From: Trebonia sp963759545
GTDB taxonomy: Bacteria > Actinomycetota > Actinomycetes > Streptosporangiales > Streptosporangiaceae
Assembly: GCA_963759545.1 (NCBI GenBank)
Contig: CAVXAB010000028.1
Span: 1 to 64,000, forward strand
Reading direction: 5' to 3'
Length of the DNA stretch: 64,000 nt
Positions 24,948-33,258 of the stretch are shown here, one piece after another. The notes under the pieces are model-generated. The model ran no database searches. It worked only from the letters and a program-made list of their open reading frames with translations, and had not been told where the DNA came from. Within the stretch, counting starts at the first letter, position 1; every line of letters starts with the position of its first letter. The position numbers were made by a program, and so were the translations under genes.

Positions 24948-25604
24948 ATGGCCGGGATGGTCTTCTTTACCGACAATTACGCGGACCGCAGTAGCGACGA
25001 CGGGTATCAATTCGAGTTCTACTGCCGTCGGTGCGGTAACGGCTACTCTTCGCCGTTCCAGCATTCGGTGACCGGCTTCGGCGGACGGCTGCTCCGCCTC
25101 GGCGGCGACGTGGTCGGCGGCCAGCTCGGCGAGCAGGCGTCGAAGCTTGGCTGGGACGCCGAGTTCATGCGCGACACCGTGCGCGGCTCGACCCGCGACA
25201 AGGCGCTCGCCAAGGCCGTCGAGCAGATGAAGCCCTACTTCAAGCAGTGCCACAATTGCGGCCAGTGGGTCTGCGACCAGGTCTGCTGGAACACCGAGCG
25301 CGGCCTGTGCGTGAGCTGCGCGCCCAAGCTGGACCAGGCCATCGCCCAAATGCAGGCGCAGGCCCAGATCCAGCAGCTGAATACCAAGATCCAGGCACAG
25401 GACTTGACGGGTGACATTAACTACCGCGACCAGGCGACCGGCCTGTGCCCGTCCTGCGGGCAGGAGAGCGGCGCGGGGAAATTCTGCCAGGAATGCGGTC
25501 ACCCGCTAGCCGCGGCGCAAGCCGCGAAGAAATTCTGCGGAAATTGTGGAAGCACGTTGAATGGCGCGAAGTTCTGCGGCGAGTGCGGCACCCCGGCCGG
25601 CTGA
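24948..25604 (+). CDS. Multi-zinc-ribbon protein
   Basis: 218 residues with ATG after GGGAGGG. CxxC pairs are seen at FYCRRCGNG (N-terminus), KQCHNCGQWVC and CVSCAPK (centre), then three C-terminal ribbons: CPSCGQESGAGKFCQECG, CGNCG and CGECG. A Gln-rich helix (AIAQMQAQAQIQQL) joins the halves. The C-terminal ribbons resemble double-zinc-ribbon modules that mediate protein or membrane contacts. It is followed after one base by the next gene, so the two form a unit; function unknown. Confidence 0.7.
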   Translation: MAGMVFFTDNYADRSSDDGYQFEFYCRRCGNGYSSPFQHSVTGFGGRLLRLGGDVVGGQLGEQASKLGWDAEFMRDTVRGSTRDKALAKAVEQMKPYFKQCHNCGQWVCDQVCWNTERGLCVSCAPKLDQAIAQMQAQAQIQQLNTKIQAQDLTGDINYRDQATGLCPSCGQESGAGKFCQECGHPLAAAQAAKKFCGNCGSTLNGAKFCGECGTPAG

Positions 25605-25605
25605 C

Positions 25606-27061
25606 GTGAGTTCCGCCGAGTACCGGCTTATCGGCGCTGACGGCGCCGTGCTCGATGCTGGCAGCGGCGACGTGACGGTGGCGGGCGGGGTGCTCGAACT
25701 CCGGCCCGCGGACGGCAGTGCGCTGCGTGTCCCGCCCGGCCGTATCGCCTCGGTCGCGGAGCCCGAGCCGTTCGTCGTCCTCGTCAGGATCGCGGACGGG
25801 AGCGCGCTTGAGCTCAGCCGGCTCGGCCGGATGCGCACTCAGCTGCTCGGGGAACTGCGCGACGCGCGGGCCGGGGTCGCCGCGGCGGAGTCGGGCGTGC
25901 TTGGGGATCCGGTCCGGTTCAGCGCAACGGTCGCGGCTTCCCAGGTCGACCTGCACGTCTTCGAAGACGCGCTGCTTGTCATGGCGGGCGGGCGCGCCAA
26001 GCGGATCGCGTTCTCCTTCGTCGCGGACGTGCGGGCGCGCGACTACACCATCACCATCGATGTGACCGGGCAGGACGCGCTCGCCATCAGCCGGCTCGGC
26101 AGGCGCACCGATGAGTTCGCGGCGCTGCTCGGCGAACGGCTGCGGGCGGCGAGGAACCGGACCGCCGCCTTCCTCGGCTCACTGCTGCCCGGGCTCGACC
26201 CGCTGGCACAGCGCGCCGCCGCGGGGCTGCTGCGCGACGGGGTGGCCGTGCCGTCCGGTGCGCTCGACGCGATCCACCACGACCTCAGCGCCACCCTGCT
26301 GCGGGTCGCGACGCTGCCCGGCCGGTTCGCGGAGATAGCGCGGCCTCGCCGACCGCGCGGACCTGGCGATCGGCTTCAAGCAGGTGACCTCGGTTCGCCT
26401 GGCCGCGGTCGGCGGCACTCCCTGGCACGACCCGTCCGTTGCGCCGCACATCGGCCAGCACGACAGCCCTGGCGGCTTGTTCGGCCCGGGCCTCGGCGGC
26501 GTGATTGCCGCAGGCGTCATGTCAGGGATGGGACCGGGCGGGTTCGCCGGGCACGGCTACGGCGGACCGTTCGGCGGGGGTCCAGGCGGCTACGGCAACG
26601 CCGGCGGCTACTGGGCGTTCCGCGCGCTCGGCGCGGCGATGAACCCGTACTCAGGCGGACAGCGGCCGATGACCACCCGCGCCGACGTCCGCTACGGCCA
26701 GCTCACCCCGGAAACCGAGGACCTGGCCGCGCTGACCACGTCCGGCGCGCGGCCGACCGTGCTTGCGTTCGCATTGCTGACCCCGGCCGGCGGCGGTGAC
26801 CCGGTCGCGTACGAGGTACTGAACCTGCCTGAGCCGGCCACCTACGTCTACCGCGCGGGCGGCCGAGACCCCCGGGCCCTCGTCAACCAGGCACTCGACG
26901 ACGCCGGCTTCGCCACCGCGGAAATCCACGCCGCGGCATCGGGCGACCTGGCCGCCCCCCACCGCCAGGACGCCGCGACCTCCCCGCTCACCGGTTCCCT
27001 CGTCGCGACGATCAAGCACGACGGGACCTGGGCGCAGCAGGTCGCCGCCCAGCTGACCTGA
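25606..27061 (+). CDS. Large PH-like/Gly-rich protein of unknown function, one apparent frameshift
   Basis: About 485 residues if restored. GTG 25606 lies one base after the stop of the zinc-ribbon gene. The first 245 residues contain two similar beta-rich units (DGSALRVPPGRIASV...LELSRLGRMRTQLLGELRDAR and RAKRIAFSFVADV...LAISRLGRRTDEFAALLGERLR), suggesting duplicated PH-like domains. Near 26345 the frame must change (FAEIAR to GLADRADLAIGFKQV). It then continues through a Gly-rich segment (residues about 290-340) and a domain ending at 27061. The clean continuation suggests an indel error or a recent mutation. Confidence 0.6.
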
Positions 27062-27102
27062 GGATGCCGGGCTATATCGGGTGACCAGCCCTCTGCGGGT
27101 CG

Positions 27103-28458
27103 TTACAACTCGTCGTCCGCGGGGTGCGGCTGGGGCAGGGGGTACTGGTCATCGTCGTACTCGTGTCGCGGGACCGAGTTGGCATACAAGGCGTTGTGCT
27201 TGACCCGCGGGAGCGGCCGAGTCTGCGCGTCCGAGTCGCCGCGTGCGGCGACCCGCTGGACGGGGGCGTAGCCGACGCGCAGCACTATCTGCGGAATCTC
27301 GGTGTAGTACGAGTGCCAGGGCCACCGCCACCGGTCTTTGCGTGGCTGGCTCTCTCTCAGGTCGGCTATCTCACCGGCTAGCCCAAGGCCTGCCAGCGTT
27401 GCTGGCGCAACGTCTCGCAGACTGGCTAGCTCAAGGGACTGGGTCAGGAAGGACGCTTCAACCGCGAACCCGGCCGGTGCCGGGGGGCGCCGCCAGAGGC
27501 GGTGCGGGTCAAGCGGGGCGTAGTACAACTGCTGGCGGTAGGGAGTGCTGCGACCGCCCGTCGTGGACATCGAGAAGCGAGTGCCGTTTAGCAGGGCATG
27601 CTGCAGCGCCTCCCCGGCCCGCAGCCAGTCGAGCGGGCGATCATCGTCGGTGGACAGCGCCATGAGTTGTGTGCGGCGGCGGGCTATCGGCGGTGTGCGG
27701 AGTCGGTCCTCGAACGGCTTGCGCTCGTTCTGCCAGAAGATCGGCCTGGTTGGCGGCGCCTTGGCACCCCGCCTGCCCTCTGGTGTCGGACCGAAGTGGA
27801 CGCGAGACCTTTCGTCGGTCGGGCCGGGCAGAAGCTTGGATGCCGGGTCGGCCAGCAGTTCCGCCAGTCCATTCTCTTCCGCGATCTTCTTGTTCGCCGC
27901 GGCAATGGCGCGAAGTGCCTGCCGGCGCTGGTGATCGGGCAGGGCGCGAAGCCAGCAGCGCTCGCGCGCGGCCGCGATTTCCATCTCCACCAGGATCGGC
28001 GGCGGCACGGGCACGTACTGGTGGGGACCGCGGTCCGTTCGGCGCAGCCAGAGCGCCTCGTATAGCTCCTGCTCGGCGTCGGTCGGCGGGGCAGCGCGGC
28101 CCGGCATTACCTCAACGGAGGCCAGCAAGGTCTCCTGCGAGGCCACCGTGGTGAGCAACCCGGAGTCGAGGTCCAGGCCCGGGAGTAGCCAGACGGACGG
28201 TTCCCGGCCGGCCACCTGGATGGCAAGCCGCAGGTTGTACAGGGCCGCGCCGCAGCTGATCACAACCTCCCTCGGCAGCAACTTGCCGAGGTCCTCGTTG
28301 TCCGGCGCGGAGTACAGTTCCACCCGGTCGCGGACGGTGCGCCCCTGCTCGTCGGTGGCGAGCTCGAGCTTCCACGGATGTTGCCCGAAGATGGAGGGCG
28401 CGCGGTCCATCGCGTTGCGCAGGCGCGTCATCTCCTCGTCGGTGAAGGTATACGTCAC
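27103..28458 (-). CDS. Acg-type nitroreductase-family protein
   Basis: 451 residues from GTG 28456-28458 after GAGGTGA. It resembles the duplicated nitroreductase fold of mycobacterial Acg (Rv2032) proteins: APSIFGQHPWKLEL near the N-terminus, LWLRRTDRGPHQYVPVPP in the middle and ASFLTQSLELASLR followed by PQIVLRVGYAPV near the end. Acg-type proteins bind FMN in a closed form and are classically dormancy-regulon members. A DosR-like motif lies about 80 bp upstream. The reaction, if any, is not known. Confidence 0.75.
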   Translation of the reverse strand: MTYTFTDEEMTRLRNAMDRAPSIFGQHPWKLELATDEQGRTVRDRVELYSAPDNEDLGKLLPREVVISCGAALYNLRLAIQVAGREPSVWLLPGLDLDSGLLTTVASQETLLASVEVMPGRAAPPTDAEQELYEALWLRRTDRGPHQYVPVPPPILVEMEIAAARERCWLRALPDHQRRQALRAIAAANKKIAEENGLAELLADPASKLLPGPTDERSRVHFGPTPEGRRGAKAPPTRPIFWQNERKPFEDRLRTPPIARRRTQLMALSTDDDRPLDWLRAGEALQHALLNGTRFSMSTTGGRSTPYRQQLYYAPLDPHRLWRRPPAPAGFAVEASFLTQSLELASLRDVAPATLAGLGLAGEIADLRESQPRKDRWRWPWHSYYTEIPQIVLRVGYAPVQRVAARGDSDAQTRPLPRVKHNALYANSVPRHEYDDDQYPLPQPHPADDEL

Positions 28459-28538
28459 CGCAAGTCACCTCGATCCTCGGGAGCACCCCACTCCCTGCTC
28501 CCCTTTCGAGAATCCCGCTACTGCCGGGCGCGGACACC

Positions 28539-28551
28539 GGTCGAAAGTCCC
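28539..28551 (-). promoter_or_regulatory. DosR/DevR-like box upstream of the Acg-type gene
   Basis: On the minus strand the sequence reads CCGGGACTTTCGACCGG, close to the DosR consensus half pattern GGGACTTTNGNCC. It is about 80 bp before the GTG start of the Acg-type gene, a gene class usually controlled by DosR. The match is by eye only. Confidence 0.5.
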
Positions 28552-28631
28552 GGACACCGCCGACGCAGGTCACCAAGCCGAGACGAGGTGACGAGTACCC
28601 GACCGCAGGCTCGTAACGACTGCGGCTGAAC

Positions 28632-29681
28632 TCACCCAACGAGAACTAAGCTGGCCATGGTTCGCGAGCCGCATGGACTTGTGACCGCGCAGAGTCCGCG
28701 GCCCGGCCGGATCCGCTGGTCGAGAATGTCGAAGAGACTGGCGTCTTTGTCCAGGTCGAGCTTGCGCGCCCAGTGCGCGTCGCTGGCGAGCAGCTTGTCG
28801 AGGTCCTCGATCCCGAGCGTTCTCGGATGGGTGTGCGTGCAACCGGTCCAGTCGATGTAGCGCTTGTAGTCCGGGGTGAGGCTGAACCGGCCGGAGTTGA
28901 CGAGTACCGAGTGCAGGAACGCCTCCTCCGGGGCCAGGGCGGCGCGGAAGAAGGCGACCACGTCGGGGTTGGCCCTGGCGTAGTCCCTGACGTACCTGGC
29001 GCATTCTGCTCGCAGCGTGCAGAAGAACGAGCCGCCGTAGCAGTGGAAGCCCGAGCCGAACAACGTGCGGCGGCGGACGCCCACAGAAGCGTAGGAGTTG
29101 CTTACCCGGATCCAGGGCTGCACGAAGTTGAGCGCCATCAGCGGGCGCATCAAGAGCTGCTTGGCCGGGCTGGGCTTGCCGAGCCGCCAGTGCCGGTAGT
29201 CGTACCGCATCGTTGAGTCAAACGCCCTGGCCAGGGTGTACCCGGCGGTTCCCTGGTCCGCGCCGCGGGGCACGCGCTCCGGGAACACCGGGCTGTACAG
29301 CAGGAAGCCGTCAGAGTCGGTCGCGGCGAGCGCGTCCTCGATCTCGGCGATGGGTCGCAGTGGGTAGTCCTGGCCGGTGAGGTTCTCCAGCCATTCGTAG
29401 TCGATGCCGTGCGCGTCCAGCCAGTCAACCGCCGCGAGGTAGCGGTCCAGGTGCGAGAAGTCGCCGTAGCCCCCCTGGTGCAGCAGTACGTGGACGTTCC
29501 CGCGCGCTTGCAGGCCCGCCACGTCCAGCGCCGAGCCCGCCGCGTCGTGGCTGATGAGCACGATGGCGTCCGGGCTGCCTTCGGTGATGACCTGCACTAG
29601 CCGGGCGATCTGGGCGGGCTTGTGATGGGTCTGCAAGAAGTAGACGACGCTGGTCCTGGTGCGCGTGGCCTGAGTCGTCAT
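28632..29681 (-). CDS. Core-2/I-branching-type glycosyltransferase (GT14)
   Basis: 349 residues from ATG 29679-29681. VVYFLQTHHKPAQIARLVQ at the N-terminus, then VDWLDAHGIDYEWLENLTGQDYPL and a late FSLTPDYKRYIDWTGCTHTHPRTLG segment follow the beta-1,6-N-acetylglucosaminyltransferase pattern (GT14). Bacterial members modify surface or exported glycans; donor and acceptor are unknown. No membrane segment is seen. It is the upstream gene relative to the Acg-type gene, with a separate 170-bp interval that holds a DosR-like box. Confidence 0.75.
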   Translation of the reverse strand: MTTQATRTRTSVVYFLQTHHKPAQIARLVQVITEGSPDAIVLISHDAAGSALDVAGLQARGNVHVLLHQGGYGDFSHLDRYLAAVDWLDAHGIDYEWLENLTGQDYPLRPIAEIEDALAATDSDGFLLYSPVFPERVPRGADQGTAGYTLARAFDSTMRYDYRHWRLGKPSPAKQLLMRPLMALNFVQPWIRVSNSYASVGVRRRTLFGSGFHCYGGSFFCTLRAECARYVRDYARANPDVVAFFRAALAPEEAFLHSVLVNSGRFSLTPDYKRYIDWTGCTHTHPRTLGIEDLDKLLASDAHWARKLDLDKDASLFDILDQRIRPGRGLCAVTSPCGSRTMASLVLVG

Positions 29682-29866
29682 GACTTGGTGCGAACCTCCT
29701 CGCTCGGTGCTGTTGCGTGTTCCTTCTGAGATCAAAACGTAACTAAAGTAGCAGATGTTACAACCGGCATCCTTCGGGGAGGTTATGCCGCATTTCTTCC
29801 ATCGAGCGCAATAACGCCTCTTGAATCCCTCTGGTCACAGGTGGAGGCTGATCCGTCGCCCGTGTT

Positions 29867-30694
29867 TTGACGCTCGGTGCGGCAGGGAAAGCAGGGACTA
29901 TGGGGGGCGGGGGCATCCCTCGGGCCAGGTCTCAGCCGGACCGGCTGCGAGGAGAATCAGACCGGGTGCGCGATGAGCGCACGGACGCGAGCGCGGACAA
30001 GGAGCGCGCGCAGTTCCTCGCGGTCGTCTCGCACGAGATGCGGACGCCCCTGACCTCGATCATCTCGTTCAGCGAGCTGCTACGCGGCGAGGCGGGCGGG
30101 CTGTCGCCCGAGGGGATGCGCTTCCTCGGCATCATCGAGCGGAACGCCGACCGGCTGCTCCGGCTGATCGATGACCTGCTGATGCTGAACCGGCTCGAGG
30201 CGGGCGGGCTGCCACTTGAACTGACCCAGGTCTCGCTGCCTGACCTCGCGGCTGAGGCGGTCAAGACCGCCACGCCGGTGGCCGCCAAGTCCGGCGTCAC
30301 GGTCCACCTCGACGCGGGCCATGGGCCCCAGGTGCTCGCCGACCCCAGGAGGCTCACCCAGGTACTCGACAACCTGATCGGCAACGCGGTCAAGTTCTCC
30401 CACGTGGACGGGCTGGTGCGGGTCCGGCTGCGCTACCTGCGCGGCACCTGGCGGATCGACGTCTCCGACACGGGGATCGGCATCCCGGCCAATGAGGCGG
30501 CACGGCTGTTCGGGCTGTTCGTCAGGGGATCCAACGCGAAGATCGCGGGCCTGCCTGGCACCGGGCTCGGGCTTGCCATCGTCAAGTCGCTCGTCGAGAT
30601 GCACGGCGGGCACGTGAAGGTGGAGAGCGTGCTCGACGAGGGCACCACGTTCAGCGTGTTCCTTCCCGTCCGCGCGACGGTGGCGGCACAGTGA
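29867..30694 (+). CDS. Cytoplasmic sensor histidine kinase
   Basis: 275 residues. A short Arg-rich lead is followed by the dimerisation box FLAVVSHEMRTPLTSIISFSELL (phospho-His at about 57), the N box LDNLIGNAVKFSH, and ATP-lid motifs DTGIGIP, GLPGTGLGLAIVKSL and GTTFSVFLP. There is no membrane helix, PAS or GAF domain, so sensing must be through a partner or an undetected N-terminal segment. The start is uncertain: TTG 29867 or ATG 29900. The response regulator follows after 31 nt, and the two form a two-component system. Confidence 0.85.
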   Translation: MTLGAAGKAGTMGGGGIPRARSQPDRLRGESDRVRDERTDASADKERAQFLAVVSHEMRTPLTSIISFSELLRGEAGGLSPEGMRFLGIIERNADRLLRLIDDLLMLNRLEAGGLPLELTQVSLPDLAAEAVKTATPVAAKSGVTVHLDAGHGPQVLADPRRLTQVLDNLIGNAVKFSHVDGLVRVRLRYLRGTWRIDVSDTGIGIPANEAARLFGLFVRGSNAKIAGLPGTGLGLAIVKSLVEMHGGHVKVESVLDEGTTFSVFLPVRATVAAQ

Positions 30695-30725
30695 CTTCGG
30701 GAAGCACAGTGAGTTCGGTAGCACG

Positions 30726-31415
30726 GTGAGCGAACGGGTACTGCTGATCGAGGACGACCCGGACATCGCGCTCGGCGTCAGGACCGTGCTTGGCAGGAAC
30801 GGGTTCGAGGTGACCACGGCGGCCGCGGGCCGGGAGGGGCTGCGCGCCTTCCACAGCGAGCACCCCGACATCGTGATCCTCGACGTCGGGCTGCCAGAGA
30901 TGGACGGGTGGACGGTACTTGAGCGAATCCGCGAGCTGAGCGAGGTTCCCGTGCTCATGCTCACCTCGCACGGCCAGGAGTCCGACAAGGTGCGCGGCCT
31001 GCGCGGCGGAGCGGACGACTACCTCACCAAGCCGTTCGGCAACGCCGAGTTCACCGCCCGGGTACAGGCCCTGCTGCGCAGGCAGCGTGCCGCCGCCCCG
31101 CTGCCCGAGGTCTTCGACGACGGCCACGTGCAGGTCGACTACGTCACCCACACGGTGCTGGTGGCCGGCGCCACCGTCGAGTTGACCCCCACGGAGTTCC
31201 GCCTGCTCGCCGCCCTCGTCCGGCACCGCGGCCAGGTGCTTTCCTCTGTCAAGCTGCTCGAACTGGCCTGGAGTGACCCGTCGGGCATCGGCCCGGACCG
31301 GGTGAAGTACAGCGTCATGCGGCTGCGCCGTAAGCTCGGCGCCCAGGCCGGCGGCGACTCGCCCATCGAGGCGGTCCGCGGCTTCGGCTATCGCTACCGC
31401 GGCGCGCCCGGCTGA
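30726..31415 (+). CDS. OmpR-family response regulator
   Basis: 229 residues. The receiver domain shows the acidic pocket EDDPD (residues 9-13), the phosphoryl-acceptor D53 (ILDVGLPEMDG) and the switch Lys in YLTKPFG. The C-terminal winged helix contains ELTPTEFRLLAALVRHRGQVLS and ends with the typical RGFGYRY. It is the partner of the kinase just upstream. GTG 30726 lies at the third of three imperfect repeats of GTGAGTTCGG-like sequence, so translation could start at more than one GTG. Confidence 0.88.
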   Translation: MSERVLLIEDDPDIALGVRTVLGRNGFEVTTAAAGREGLRAFHSEHPDIVILDVGLPEMDGWTVLERIRELSEVPVLMLTSHGQESDKVRGLRGGADDYLTKPFGNAEFTARVQALLRRQRAAAPLPEVFDDGHVQVDYVTHTVLVAGATVELTPTEFRLLAALVRHRGQVLSSVKLLELAWSDPSGIGPDRVKYSVMRLRRKLGAQAGGDSPIEAVRGFGYRYRGAPG

Positions 31416-31523
31416 CCCCGCACCTGGCCGGCCCGTTGCCACAACCACCGAGGCGGGCCGCTTCGAGTCCGCTGGCGGCGAACGGAGATTCCCCTACCCG
31501 CCGCGAGTTCCTACAGTGATGAC

Positions 31524-31919
31524 ATGAGCGAGATCAGCAGGCTCTATCCACTGGACGGCCAGGCGCTGGAACCACTGTGGCGGGAGGTGCTCGGGAGCCG
31601 CCTGCGGGAGCTGCGCACCGAGCGAGACGAGACCCTCGCGCAGACCGCCGAGCGTGCCGGGATCTCGCCCCAGTACCTGTCGGAGGTCGAACGCGGCCGC
31701 AAGGAGCCGTCGAGCGAGATGATCGCGGCACTCGCCGGCGCCCTCGACATCACCGTCGCCGACCTGATGGCGGGCGCGGCGGAGTACTTGCGCCGCGCCG
31801 CCACCGTCGTCGTCTCCGGCACCATGATCGGCACCGCCGCCACGGTCATCAGGCCCGCCGGCCAGCGCCCGTCCGGCCAGCGCCCGTCCGGCCCGGTCGC
31901 CCTGGCCATGGCGGCCTAA
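31524..31919 (+). CDS. XRE-family regulator, ClgR-like
   Basis: 131 residues. The helix-turn-helix (about residues 25-80) reads LRELRTERDETLAQTAERAGISPQYLSEVERGRKEPSSEMIAALAGALDI. This matches ClgR, the actinobacterial activator of clp genes. It ends tail to tail with two clpP genes, supporting a role in their control. The C-terminal part is short and has an imperfect repeat GQRPSGQRPSG. The canonical ClgR gene is usually elsewhere, so this may be a second, dedicated copy. Confidence 0.72.
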   Translation: MSEISRLYPLDGQALEPLWREVLGSRLRELRTERDETLAQTAERAGISPQYLSEVERGRKEPSSEMIAALAGALDITVADLMAGAAEYLRRAATVVVSGTMIGTAATVIRPAGQRPSGQRPSGPVALAMAA

Positions 31920-31933
31920 CCGGGACCGGTGCC

Positions 31934-32521
31934 TCAGCGGCCCGTGAGGATCTGGTCGACAAGCCCGTAGTCGAGCGCCGCCCGCGCGGTGAGGATCCGG
32001 TCCCTGTCGGTGTCGGCGCGCAGGGTCTCCACCGACTGGCCGGTGTGCTCGGACAGCACGGATTCAAGCTCGCCGCGCAGCCGGACCAGCTCGTCGGCCG
32101 CCAGGATCAGGTCGGGGATCGTGCCCTGGCCGCTCGCCGCGGGCTGGTGCAGGATGACCCGGGCGTGCGGCAGCATGGCCCGGCGCCCTGCCCCGCCCGC
32201 GGCCAGCAGGACCGCGCCCGCGGCCACGGCCTGCCCCACGCAGGTCGTCGCCACCGGGGCCTTGATGAACCGCATGGTGTCGTAGATGGCGAGCATCGAG
32301 GGGATGTCGCCGCCCTCGCAGTTGATGTACAGGTTGATCTCCTGGTCGGGGCTCTGCCCCTCAAGGAAGAGGAGTTGCGCGGTCAGCGTGTTGGCGACGC
32401 CTGGGTCGATCACCGTGCCGAGGACGATGATCCGCTCGGTCAGCAGGTGCGAGTAGACGTCCATGATCCGCTCGCCACGCGGGTGATCGGCGACGACGTT
32501 GGGAATCGTGTAGCTGCTCAC
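31934..32521 (-). CDS. clpP: ClpP-like subunit lacking the catalytic serine
   Basis: 195 residues from GTG 32519-32521, of normal ClpP length and fold: ERIIVLGTVIDPGVANTL, INLYINCEGGDIPSMLAIYDTM and ARVILHQPAA with the catalytic His. DRDRILTARAALDYGLVDQIL carries the Asp. The nucleophile position, normally GQAASMGA, reads GQAVAAGA, so Ser is replaced by Ala (codon GCC). The subunit should therefore be inactive alone and could cap or modulate the upstream ClpP, which retains its Ser. It is coupled to that gene and convergent with the ClgR-like gene. Confidence 0.85.
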   Translation of the reverse strand: MSSYTIPNVVADHPRGERIMDVYSHLLTERIIVLGTVIDPGVANTLTAQLLFLEGQSPDQEINLYINCEGGDIPSMLAIYDTMRFIKAPVATTCVGQAVAAGAVLLAAGGAGRRAMLPHARVILHQPAASGQGTIPDLILAADELVRLRGELESVLSEHTGQSVETLRADTDRDRILTARAALDYGLVDQILTGR

Positions 32522-33176
32522 GCGGCACCTCCGGTGCTCTTGGTCGCATGCCGGTCGCACTGCCGGCAGTGGGGCGTAGCCCGAACGGCCGCTTCCTGGC
32601 CGGCATGAGCTGGCCGAACGTCTCCGCGATGGCGTCGACGAATCCGTAGTCCCTGGCCTCTGGCGCCGTGTACCAGTGGTCGTGCCTTGAGTCCTCGAAG
32701 ATCCGCTCAAGCGGCTGGCCGGTGTCCTCGGCGATGAGGCCGAGCACCGTGTCCCTGGTCAGCCGCAGGTCGGCGGCCTGCAGCTCCACTTCGACGGCGG
32801 AGCCGCCGATCCCGGCCGACCCCTGGTGCATGAGGATCCTGGAGTGCGGCAGCGCGTACCGCTTGCCCTTGGTTCCCGCGGAAAGCAGGAACTGGCCGGC
32901 GCTGCACGCGATGCCGAAGGCGAGCGTCGCCACGTCGCACGGGATGAGCCGCATGACGTCGCGGATCGCGAGCATGGACGGCACGGAGCCGCCCGGCGAG
33001 TTGATCCAGAGCGCCACGTCGGTGTCTGGGTCCTCGTCGGCGAGCGTGAGCAGCTGCGCGGCGAGCACGGTGCCGTTGTCGTCGTCGAGGACGCCGTCAA
33101 GGACGAGCACGCGGCGCTGCACGAGGGAGAGCCGGAACTGTTCTGTGAAGACCGGGATCTTTGATTCCTGAGCCAT
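32361..33176 (-). CDS. clpP: ClpP protease subunit with catalytic serine
   Basis: ATG 33174-33176. Residues 1-210 form a ClpP domain: RRVLVLDGVLDDDNGT, VALWINSPGGSVPSMLAIRDVM, the nucleophile in FGIACSAGQFLLSAGTKGKR and the His in RILMHQGSAGIGG. The open frame then runs about 160 nt into the second clpP gene, adding a basic tail with no ClpP homology. A 1-base shift near 32570 would instead end the protein at the TGA (32518-32520) overlapping the next GTG, the usual coupling. The C-terminal end is thus uncertain. It probably forms a mixed tetradecamer with the Ser-less subunit. Confidence 0.82.
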   Translation of the reverse strand: MAQESKIPVFTEQFRLSLVQRRVLVLDGVLDDDNGTVLAAQLLTLADEDPDTDVALWINSPGGSVPSMLAIRDVMRLIPCDVATLAFGIACSAGQFLLSAGTKGKRYALPHSRILMHQGSAGIGGSAVEVELQAADLRLTRDTVLGLIAEDTGQPLERIFEDSRHDHWYTAPEARDYGFVDAIAETFGQLMPARKRPFGLRPTAGSATGMRPRAPEVPREQLHDSQRRRRSPAWRADHGRLLAPADRADHRPRHGDRPRRRQHADRATPLP

Positions 33177-33258
33177 GCCACCAGCCTGCGCGATGAGCGG
33201 CGCCGGCGGGTGGCCGCGCTGCCGTCAGCAGATCCGCCGCAACGCAGAGCGAACAGCC

